A stretch of DNA of 64,000 nt from Aurifilum marmelostoma (lineage: Eukaryota > Ascomycota > Sordariomycetes > Diaporthales > Cryphonectriaceae): contig JAMXSV010000003.1 of assembly GCA_027559495.1 (NCBI GenBank), positions 2,418,001 through 2,482,000 of the forward strand. Direction: 5' to 3'. The notes under the pieces were generated by a model, which made no database searches, was not told where the DNA came from, and saw nothing but the letters and a program-made list of their open reading frames with translations. Shown here in pieces: positions 47,038 to 56,913 of the stretch. Both the position numbers and the translations under genes were made by a program. Each line of letters begins with the position of its first letter. Within the stretch, counting starts at the first letter, position 1.

Positions 47038-49342
47038 ATGGCTACTATAGCCCTTCCTCGGCCTCTGCCTCCTCACCGACCCTCATCCTCCATCGCCAGC
47101 CTCTCCTCTCCCCTGGCCATCGACTCCCTCGAGGACCAGCCTGAGCCATGCCCGCCCGCCATCCCCAATAAACATATCCCGATCTGCCCTCCTGGGCCTG
47201 TCCCGCAACAAGACCCTGCTACCCCGCCTCCTTCCCCCGGAAGACGAGACCAGACCCTTCAGCAGTCCCTGCTCTATCCACCCACAAACTTCAGCCGTGT
47301 CAGCTCCGTATCTGCTGCTGTCTACGAGATATCGGCCGAGCAGATAGCCGATGCTTTGGACCATATCTCCCGCCAGCCCCTCCCAGACCCCTCTCAGGTC
47401 TTTCCATGGCTGCACGGTCTGCATCCTCTCAATCATCTGCAGCAGTCTTTCTTCGCCGCTCGGAATCGGACTGCGAGGAAGACGCCCTGCTGCCTGCGCG
47501 GCATTGCTCTGGTCAAGACAGATGGCGATCTCAGCGTCGCCCGGCTGAAGGGGGCCATCTCTCCCCATGAGTTTATGCACTGCTCTTCTGTCCCCGAATT
47601 CCAGGACGTCGACCCCAGGGATGGCTTCTCGGTCAGGAACTTCCAGATCCAGACCGCAAAGTCCGCCATGACTTCAGACATTATCGTTTATGGGGACGAT
47701 GTGCACGCGTCGCGCAAGATAGCGAGGGATATAGCTGCGGCCCAACAGAGGTGGCGGGACAGGCATGATGTCCAGGGGCACCCTATACCCACATATAATA
47801 CCTTTCTGTGCACCAGTCCCTTCCGCGAGTTTGAAGAGAAATACCCCCGTCTCGTGGCCATCGACTCCGCTGGGCTCCTGACGGGCAATGTCCTCGACTT
47901 TGTCCACCAGGAGCGAAGGGAGATGTTCATCATGACCAAGCCGTCTGAGATCTCTCACAATGTCTGGATGGGCCCCACTCTCGACCGCGGTTCGGATGAG
48001 GACGGGGCGGATGCCTTCGACTTGTTGATCGAGTGCAGTGACCTGGGCCGTCTTAGCCCTGCCACCCTGAGAGACATTGCGCAGGGCAGGGTGGACGGGA
48101 CGCAGGCATGCCTTGACTTCCCCTCTTCTGGAAGCATCCTCCCTTCCTCGTGGTCACATGCAGAGGCCGACGGCATTGTCGAGACGTGTAAGTGGATATA
48201 CCACCTCGCACATGGCACCTGTCCACCGCCGTCCGACAGTGGGAATGATGAGGATGGCGACGCCGTGATGGACCAGTCACTTCAGTCATGCCCTGACTGC
48301 CGACCTCGCAAGATTCTCATCCACTGTGGTGATGGGTACACCGAGTCCACCATGCTGGGCATTGCTTATTACAGCTACAGCACTGGCCGCTCCATCCCGG
48401 ACGCCTGGTTGAATTTACACACTACTCTCAGGCGCAACTTCTTTGCGTACCCAGCCGACGTCTCTCTCTTGACGTCTATTGCCCCTCGCCTGCTGGCAAA
48501 CTCTCCTGCTCTTGTGGCCAAAACACCCTCCGAGATAGATACTCTGGCTGCAGACGAGCCCGACTGGCTACCTGGCCTTGATGGGTCGTTCCCGAGCCGG
48601 ATCCTGCCTTATCTGTACTTGGGCAATCTAACCCACGCCAACAACCCCGAGCTCTTGAGTGCCCTGGGGATACGGCAGCTTCTCAGCGTGGGAGAATCAG
48701 CCATGTGGCGCGATGGCGAGCTGGAGCGCTGGGGCTCTGAGAACGTGTGTGCCGTTCAAGATGTCCAAGATAATGGTATAGATCCTTTGACGGATCAATT
48801 CGAGCGGTGCCTCGAGTTCATAGGTCAGTGATGCTACTTAACGCCACAATCTCTGCTGGCGGGTGTTCCGGGCCAGAGTTGATGCGTGGCCTGTCATTCC
48901 CCAGCGTTCGGCTTCGGCACCGCTTTCTCCCAAGCCCTGCGGGCATACGATACAGCACACGCTCGGCTGCAGTACCGCCAAGGCACCACCATTAGCTAAC
49001 GTGTAACCTTGAACAGATCGGGGTCGGAAGAACGGCACGGCGACACTTGTGCATTGTCGCGTGGGAGTTTCTCGCAGCGCAACCATTTGTATCGCGGAGG
49101 TCATGCGAGCCATGGACCTTTCATTCCCCCGTGCCTATTGCTTTGTTCGTGCGCGAAGACTCAACGTTATAATCCAACCGCATCTGCGTTTTGCATACGA
49201 GCTCCTGAAGTGGGAGGAGACTCTGAGGTGCAGAAAATCTGCAGAGGCGGACGAGGATGGAACACGGGTGGTCAAACGAGAGCTGGAATGGGCTGAGATT
49301 GCGAGGGAGATTGCCCTGATGAATCGGCCCTACGCGAGATGA
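47038..49342 (+). CDS. PPS1: Pps1-like dual-specificity protein phosphatase
   Basis: Predicted 704 residues, exons 47038-48827 and 49018-49342. The donor is GTGATG at 48828. The nearby GTCAGT four bases earlier gives the wrong phase. The intron (190 nt) has a CTAAC branch site and an ACAG acceptor. Pps1 dephosphorylates phospho-Tyr and phospho-Ser/Thr and is linked to S-phase control in yeast. There are two phosphatase-like folds. The first carries IHCGDGYTES around Cys430, with Glu where the catalytic Arg of the CX5R motif should be, so it is probably inactive. The second, across the splice site, carries VHCRVGVSRSA with Cys610 and Arg616, a complete active site followed by the AYCFVRARR helix. 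The N-terminal region (to about residue 330) is Pro-rich, then a conserved segment of unknown role. The gene converges with ATG18. Confidence 0.92.
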
Positions 49343-50148
49343 TATCCAGCTGCCATGGCCTGGCCACACCCTTTTCTCAGAAGGGAACAAGCCCTCCACC
49401 CGGTGGGTCAGATTACGGCAACGACTTTTTACGATTTATGAAACGGATACAAGCTTTGGAATCATGATTGATGGATGGATGACCAGCAGGTCAGACCTTT
49501 GCTAGTGAACTTTTTTAAGAGGGAGTTGGATGGTCTCAAAATACGGAAGCATCCCTTCATGATGGAGCTATGTATTTTGGTTACAGCAATTTCTGGGGGC
49601 CGATTTGGCAATATTCAACCAACAGGACTTATTATGCCCACTATGCAGGCTACTCGTCAGATTGTAAATTTTAGGGGAGAACCTCATCGTGCACGACTGA
49701 GCTGCTCGTGCCTCGTCCTCAAGGACATCAGTCCTCCGCCTATGCAACTTACCCAAAGTTCCACGCCGAGATTCACGAGCAACAACTCTATAATGACCAG
49801 GCGGAAAGCGCAATCAACGGAGGTATCATTGACGGATTTGAGAGTACTCCTTAGAGAGCGCTCTAGATGCTACATAGACAAACCCGAATATCGCCTGTCA
49901 GGTTGATGATATAATTGATAGAGTTCCCAAGTACTCAAAAGTCCACCATGTCTGGAAAACAACAGACCTGGCTACAAACAATATGCCCCGAGCCCCTGAG
50001 CGCCAGTCCTGGACGAAAACGAAAAAGAAAAACAACGGGGGGAAAAAGAAAGTTCAACCGCTTTGATAGAGCATCCGATGCAGTATTCTGGATTACCGGA
50101 GCGCTCGCGCTTCCATATTCAACACGCAGCAAGCCAAACACAGATTAT
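49343..50148. other. Spacer between convergent PPS1 and ATG18
   Basis: No gene recognised. AT-richer than the flanking exons, consistent with two facing 3' UTRs. A 143-codon open frame (49475-49906) has no family features. Confidence 0.55.
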
Positions 50149-51804
50149 CTAAGGATTGAAAGAGGCGTCAAGTTTGTCATCGCCCTCTAGTACACTGACG
50201 CTCGTCAACGAGGTTAGCTAGGACGGTCGAGCGTAGTGGTTGAGTAGGTACGCGGGGAAGAAGACTTACGAGAACTGACGGACAAGATACCCCTCACCGC
50301 CGTGCTCCATATCTATGTTGAAAACGTAGAAACCTCCGTCACTTGTAACAACCATGACCTGAGGGCTGCTGCTGCTCATGGCGACGACGCTTCGCATGGG
50401 CCCGTTAGGAAAGATGAGGTTAGAAGGGCCTGGTGGAGGGCCGCCCTTGTTATTTGGGGGGCGCAGATGACACCCTTGGTATCTTGATAAAGGCAAAGTC
50501 ACGTAAGGGTTCCCACATCTCTGTCACTGTCTGTGGAAGATAGGACCCCACAACGCCTGCCACACTTCTTCCCATGAGCTGAGAGGACCTCCGCAACATG
50601 CTGCTGAAAGAACCGCTCTGTCTCCGGTTTGCAACAGTGCTAGGTCCACCACCGGACCCGTTATTGGCCGAGGTCCCTGCCATCTCTGCGGCGTCGCTAC
50701 GCGGGGAGCCCGTGACGCTGCCGGGTGAGTCGTCGTTGCCGCTGTCATAGCTCTGTGATCGTGACCGGGATCGGGACCACCGGTTCCCTCGCGGTGATGA
50801 AGAGTGATCCATCGCCCCCACCCCAGCAGCCCCAGCGTGCCCATCTGCCGTCGCTGGTCCAGAAAGACGAAATATATGGACGGTGTCTGAAGTCGAGGAG
50901 ACGCACAAGAGTGTGGAACTGAGGTTGAAGGACATGCTGTAGATGGTGGAAGGATAGGTGCCTCGGCGGAACTGATACAGCTTCTGGCCTCGCGGGACGG
51001 AGAAGACGCGGACGATGGTACCCGTCTCGGAAGCGGTCGCTAGAAGCGTGCCCTCCGTATTCAGGGCGATGCATGAGAGGGGAGACCGATGGGCCTCGAT
51101 CACGTTAACGGCCTTGAGGGTGACGGCGTCAAAGATGAGAACATCTCCAGAGGTTGGTGGGACGTAGGTCGAGAGGGGAGGGGCGTGTTGCGGTCGTCTC
51201 TCGCCGGTATCCTCCCTAGGCTTTGGTAGTGGATAGGCAATATAGCAGTTCTCGGAGGATGGCGACAGGGCGCATATGGCGGACGGGTTCGGAGAGGTAG
51301 TAATGACGTAGAGCAGGGTCATGTTGGCGATATCGTAGAGATAAATCTCCTCCTCAAGTACAACGGCTAGACGGCGGCGGTTCAGACGGACGGCAAGTAC
51401 AGCAGATCGGAAAGTGAGTTCGCATATTACGGACGCTCTCTGCTCGGGCCAGTCAGCATGGTATACTCGTCGTGAGGTAGGAGCGTAGACGGACCTTTGT
51501 GTTCTGTATTATAAGATGGCGAGGGGACAGGACGAGGGCGACGAGGGAAGTGGAGAAGAGCATTTCGATAATCGAAACATTGCCATCGTCGCTGCTGAAG
51601 ATCTTGGAAAAAGGATCGGTATGGTAGATGCGGAAGCCTCTCGAGGTGCCTGTCGAGGAGAGAAAGAGAGGGAGGTTAGCGAGGAGGACAAGCACAAACA
51701 GAAGAGTTCAGTGGCTGGGTGTGATTAGGGCGGTAGACATGCCGACTGCCAGACAGCTGTGGTCTTGGTTGAAGGTGATGAAGTTGAGGTTGGCCGCAGC
51801 CATT
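50149..51804 (-). CDS. ATG18: Atg18 PROPPIN, autophagy WD-repeat phosphoinositide-binding protein (frame break in a C6 run)
   Basis: Minus-strand exons 51804-51744, 51649-51495, 51439-50270 and 50194-50149, about 476 residues once one extra base is discounted. Atg18 binds PI3P and PI(3,5)P2, acts in autophagosome formation and Cvt-type transport, and controls vacuole morphology. The seven-bladed propeller is visible from CLAVGTSRGFRIYHTDPF onward, with the lipid-binding FRRG motif at residues 229-232. A long Ser/Arg-rich loop follows (SRSRSRSQSYDSG), and then the last blades (SVVAMSSSSPQVMVVTSDG) and a short tail. Intron 1 is GC-AG (GCATGT...ACAG). Intron 4 yields the expected tail VLEGDDKLDAS. 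Between IKIPR and NNKGGPPPG the frame is broken at six C (plus strand G6 at 50456-50461); five C restores it. Other splice choices at this point would need an implausibly short 28-nt intron. ATG18 diverges from the TYW4 gene. Confidence 0.9.
50456..50461 (-). other. Six-C run at the ATG18 frame break
   Basis: The minus strand reads TCTGCG-C6-AAATAAC. The upstream frame stops at the TAA. Deleting one C continues into the conserved last blades of the propeller. Confidence 0.85.
51650..51743 (-). other. GC-AG intron in ATG18
   Basis: The 94-nt intron 1 begins GCATGT and ends CGACAG. Only this GC donor gives the phase that joins CLAVG to TSRGF. A GCTAAC branch site is present. Non-canonical but recognised by fungal spliceosomes. 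Confidence 0.75.
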
Positions 51805-52972
51805 TCGCCGGTGGACGCTGCAGGCTAGCAGCCAGTCGATCCAAGCCCTGTTGACGGTATCAAACAATTCGGATGAGGCGATAAAATTGGCAGATCCCCA
51901 AGGCGCCGAGACATGCCTCCACGGCAGGAGGGAGAGGTGTCGTCAGGAGGCGGATCGACAGTGCGGCACCAGCACGATGGGGAGGGACGGTGAGGGCTCG
52001 AGGTTCAGCGAGTTCTTGTTGGTGACGACGACGATGATCGTGCAGGTCAGAGGCGGATGCGTCCAGCTCGAGTTGTAAGTGCCCAGATAAGTGCAAACAG
52101 GACGCTCTGAAACCAACGATCATATGAGAGGTGGGTGGAGGGGCTCAAAGAGCCGTGGCGGTCGATAATCAGGAAGCTTCCGTTCCCGTGCCCCCTCTGT
52201 CGTTGAGCTAGCTCCCTTGCGGGCCAAGGTTCAAGCTACAAAAGAAACCAGAGCAAGAGTACTCCGTATGCTGTGTAACTATGGTAGGTTGTAGGTACTA
52301 CAGGGCTTGGATAAGCAGTCGTACTAGGGTGCTGCAGTATGCTCACTATCAGAGGGTCTCTGTATGACTAAGTACTGCGGGGACATGGCGGGGCAGTAAC
52401 CACTGCAGCATGCCCTGTCAGACCCCCTGCACCCTAACCACACGTCCACTGATTATTGTATCGAGTTCAAATGGTAGGGAGTTATAGCATCAGTTACATT
52501 CATCATGGCAGCCTTGTCCCGATGCCGAGACCTGGGCGGCTCTTTTACAAGCGATTTAGAACTCAAACTACACAAACAAAATAAGCCAAATCATTTGCCA
52601 TCTCATAGTAGCATCTTGTGCTATCAAAAGAGTCCTGTCACAAGAAACTGATCAAGATATCGACCTTCCCCAGGCCTCCGGGTCGTAGAAAAACTTCTTT
52701 CGTTTCTTCTTTTCTTTTCTTTCCTGACGCCGTCTCACCTCAGACTATTCTTCTATTTATTATTGCATAAAACTCCTTTACTGGAGGTGCTGCAATAGAT
52801 TCTTCCCTGATTTGCTGCTGAAGGCATCACTAAGTCTCGGAATTTTTTTCATCCTTCCGCTTCTTCCCTCTTTCTGTCTTTTTCCTCTTCTTCACCCCGC
52901 TTTTTTTTTTACCCTCTTCTGTCTTCTTTTCTTCTTCTTCTTACTTCTCTAGGTTTTCGCGGCACCTAGCCA
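51805..52972. promoter_or_regulatory. Divergent promoter region of ATG18 and TYW4, with pyrimidine-rich leader
   Basis: A 1.17 kb region between two start codons facing away from each other. On the TYW4 side, 52848-52951 is almost pure C/T with a T10 run and ends CTTCTCTAG, which could be an untranslated-leader intron acceptor 21 nt before the ATG. No coding sequence recognised. Confidence 0.5.
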
Positions 52973-55900
52973 ATGGGCTCGCCGGCAGGGAAACACCATG
53001 ACCTCGGCCGGGTCCCTGGCCTGGGCACCGCGAAGGGCGATGATCTGTTGGTCATGGCCACCAACAACAGCAGCATCGTCTCCAAGCGAAGTGTCGAGCG
53101 CCTCTACTATCCAGACGAGCCACATTTCTTCCGCTTCTTCGTGAGCAAGTTCCAGCGGAGAGCACCTCTGATCAACAGGGGTTATCACCTCAGGCTTCAT
53201 GTCATCGATGTTACCCTGCGCAACTTTCTAGAAGTGCCAACTCCCAAGAAGAAGGTCATTGTGAACCTTGGCTGTGGCAGGTAGGTTGTCCTCAACCTCG
53301 CCCGCTCCAGTCATAACTGTCCTTCGACAGACAGCTAATTCCTTTTTTGCCTCTAGCGATGTCATCCCTTGGCAGTGCTGGACTCGTTATTCGCAAGCCT
53401 GCGCCAGATCCCAAGCAGTCTTTGTCGACATCGACTTCCCACACCTCATCCAGAAGAAACGTCAGATTGTGCTCAACACACCTGAATTGATGTCTCATCT
53501 GTCACACGTCGATGCTGAAGACCCCAACCCTCATGTTTTCTTGCGTAGCGATCGTTACCATCAGGTGGGCTGTGATCTCCGCGAGACAGCCACCCTCCAG
53601 GCTACCTTAACCTCTATTCTTGGTAGTATACAGGACTGTCTCTTCATGTTTGTTGCCGAGGTCTCGATAACTTACATGGAAACGGATGCTGCCGACTCAG
53701 TCATTCAATGGGCTAGCAGCCTTGGTGCTCAAGGTATCTTGTTCTAGTCCCTTGGCCCCGTGTAGAGCTGACCTTGAGTGCTCAACCCGTCGAGAGCCTT
53801 CACGCGAAGATCAATACTGACCCTTCTACACAGCCGAGTTCTGTCTGCTCGAACAACTCCTGCCAGACGGCCCTGATCACCCCTTTGCCAGAACTATGAT
53901 TAGTCATTTCGATAAGTTGTCAACGCCAATCAAGTCGGTGGCTACCTATCCCACGCTCCGTACCCAGCGAGAGAGATTCAGGACTAGGGGCTGGTCCACG
54001 GTACATGTCCAGTCTTTGTGGTCTGCATGGAACGACGAGACTTTCTTGACTCCACATGATCGTCAAAAGCTAGATCATATCGAGCCGTTCGACGAATGGG
54101 AGGTTCGTCCCCCCCCCCCGGGTGGTTCTCTCTTACTGGAGTTCCAGGAGGGAGCTCCCGGCCTACCTCAGACAACCACAGTGTTTGTATACATATGCTG
54201 AAGAGAAGCTTTTTTCAGGAGTTTGTCTTGTTTGGGAGTCACTACGTTCTTCTCCGTGCCAGGAATTACGGCGAACCCCTCTCGAGAGTCTTACCCGAAG
54301 GCCCCTCGTCCACGACTCTGAGTATGCCGGTTGAGCCGAATTATAGCGAATTTCCAGGCCAACATGGTCTCCGCCGATTTGGAGGGGCGATGCTCACAGT
54401 CGATGCTCTTGGGAACGAGTCGATTCTCAACTGCTTCGGCCTAGGAAGCTCTACTCGCCTCCCTTCGTACGACATCTACTCTCGAGAGGACCGACCCCCC
54501 TGTGGTCTGCACATGCAGGTTACGGGAGGGCCATCCAGTCGCATGTGCTTTACCTTGACCGATATTGGTCCACACGGTGTTTTGCTCGCCGGTGGTCGAT
54601 CGTCACCTGCGAGAGCGATGAGCGACTGTTGGCTGTTCAAGAAAGACTCTCAGAGGTGGCAAAGGACACACAATCTTGCTGTTCCCCTCTACAGGCATTC
54701 TGCTTGTAGGCTAGCCGGCTCTTCCCTGGTTCTTGTCCTTGGTGGGAGATCAGGGGCCACAGGGCTATCGGACCTAATCACTGTGTATCACCCCGAGAAG
54801 GGCTGGCTGAAATGCCAGGTTGAAGGCTCGTTGCGACCGGATCCAAGTTTTGGCGCAATACTCGCCTGCTCCAGTCGGACTTCGGGAGACCGCCCAGCAT
54901 TTCACGGCTTCCTGGCCGGTGGTCTCTCGAGCGATGGTATAATCGTCAAACAGGCAGTGGCATGGAAACTCTCATTTGACAATGATCAGGTGGGGCCTGG
55001 CCCTTCGGCGCATTCTTGTCGCGATGCTACTGACACAAGAAAATCTTAGGTTCCGACCATCACCTTCTCTCACGCTGTAACTAGTGGCGAAGACACGGCC
55101 TACCTCTTGCACAGGTTTGGGGCATCGTGTGTGCAGGATCGCAAATCATTGATACTTATTGGAGGCGTCGGTGGTGATGGTATCTTCAAAAGCAATTACG
55201 ACATAACTGCCTTCACTACTCTGGGGCCGTCGATAAAGGCGACCACGGGGCTGGATCTCAATGCCCCGGGAAGTCCACGTCCTCTGCTAATCGGGTCGAG
55301 TGCCATCCTCACAGATGAGCGAAAAATAGTCCTCGTCGGTGGAGCAGCCACTTGCTTTTCTATGGGAACTTTCTGTATGTGCGACGCTTTTCCGGCTCTT
55401 CTTTGTCGAGCCTTGCTGACACTTCTTCTTAGGGACTAAGGGCTTGTACACAATAAGCCTGCCTGAAGACATGAATCGGGGTGACCAAAATCCGGGAGAC
55501 CCAAAGTGGCATTTCTTACAGAGCGGCGAGATTGTCCCAACGCCGCCAGAGGCCGTACGGAGGGTGCAAACCAGCTCTGGTCCGATAGCAGAGGTGCAAC
55601 ACATCCGCCATGTCTCTGTGGACTCTGAAGAGGCCTTCGAGAAGATCATCGCAGACGGTCTTCCCGTCATCCTGAAGAATCTCGATCTCGGGCCATGTCT
55701 CGCTAGATGGAGTCCTCGTTATCTGACGAATTGCATAGGAGAACACCGCAAGGTAGGCAAGACGGTCATGGGTCCAACGAGGCAACTTAGATTGCGCACA
55801 TAGCTAACGATGAATGTCAATGAAATAAATTGCTTAGGTGGTGGTGCATGAGTCCCAGTCAAAAACCATGGACTTCAACACCAAAAATTTCCGATACACG

Positions 55901-56850
55901 ACCATGGACTTTGGCGAATTCGCAAAGCAAGTTGAGGGCGGCAGACAGCTCTACTTGCGTGCTCTATCTGCAGACGCCCCGGCTGACCAGGCAGCAAGCC
56001 TCGAGCGAGATTTCCCGATGTTGAGTTCGGAATTTATCTTGCCGGATCAGCTGCGCGCATGCAAAGACAACTTGCATAGCTCAATCTTGCGAATATCCGG
56101 GGCAGTCAATATGTGGCTTCACTACGGTACCTGGGGGACCCCCTCTCCCCTCTCCCCTCCCCCAATCCCCTTCCCTCTTCCGCCACCATCTCATCGCTGT
56201 GCACTGTCAGCTACTGACAACTCCTGAATACCAGACGTACAAGCCAACGTATACTGTCAAATCAGTGGGTCAAAGCGGATGATCTTGTTCCCGCCTTCGG
56301 ACGTCACCCACCTGTCCTTCGCACCTGGAGCTTCGAGTTCTAGCATCGACGTCTTTGGCTCTCTCAAGTCTTCCGCCCTGGCCTCTACCCATCCAATGGA
56401 GGCAGACCTGAACCCGGGTGACGTCTTGTACCTTCCGCCCCTTGTAGGTAGTTTCCGTGCAGTGCCCGCATCTGTATCCCCCCGCCCCTTGGTGTTGCAG
56501 TCATCTTTGTGTCCTTCGGCTGCCTCACGTCCAGTCTACAATTTTCTGCGAGCATGCTTTCCCCGTAATACTTTAGTCACTGACATGAAACGCAGTGGTT
56601 GCACACTGCTGAGCCGATAAATAATCCCTCTATTGCCGTCAACGTATTCTTTCGCAGCCTTGATCGAGGCAACTATGCACTGGGGCGAGATGTCTATGGT
56701 AACAGGGACCTTGGCGCGTATGACAAAGGACGACAAGATATAAAACGGATTGTGAATGCTTTTGGAAAAGTTCCTGATTCTTGCAAACAATTCTACTTGC
56801 TCAGACTAGCAGAGGAGTTGGCCGAGAAGGCAAGAACTCTAGATCCCTGA
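52973..56850 (+). CDS. PPM2: tRNA wybutosine-synthesising protein 4 (Ppm2/TYW4): methyltransferase, Kelch and JmjC domains
   Basis: Predicted 1040 residues in nine exons: 52973-53280, 53357-53733, 53834-54102, 54219-54989, 55050-55374, 55433-55752, 55838-56126, 56235-56443 and 56596-56850. All phases match. The enzyme performs the last steps of wybutosine synthesis at G37 of tRNA-Phe: carboxyl methylation of yW-72 and methoxycarbonylation. Domains in order: a leucine-carboxyl-methyltransferase-like domain (SVERLYYPDEPHFFRFF; SAM motif VNLGCGSD at about residues 98-105; EVSITYM); Kelch-type repeats (about residues 340-690, with RRFGGAML, HGVLLAGGRSS, LVLVLGGRSGA); and a C-terminal JmjC/cupin domain with WLHYD (His885-x-Asp887), QISGSKRMILFPPSD and LNPGDVLYLPPLW. 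Intron 4 has a weak GTGGGG donor but a CTGAC branch and exact phase. The stop is 63 nt from the stop of the XPD gene. Confidence 0.93.
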
Positions 56851-56913
56851 GGGTGGCGTGCCGAATGGCAATTAGATAGTAGTGCCGGCGTCAACCGCCA
56901 CGTGAGAACCAAC
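56851..56913. other. 63-nt gap between convergent TYW4 and XPD genes
   Basis: Too short to hold two separate 3' UTRs, so the two transcripts almost certainly overlap at their 3' ends. Confidence 0.8.

Noticed and set aside
48824..49017. GTCAGT at 48824 as the PPS1 donor
   Set aside because: The motif looks better, but it gives phase 1 against an acceptor needing phase 2; GTGATG at 48828 fits.
50420..50490. A 28-nt intron explaining the ATG18 frame break
   Set aside because: A GTGTCA...CAAG pair would restore the frame, but the intron would be far below the usual fungal minimum and lacks a branch site.
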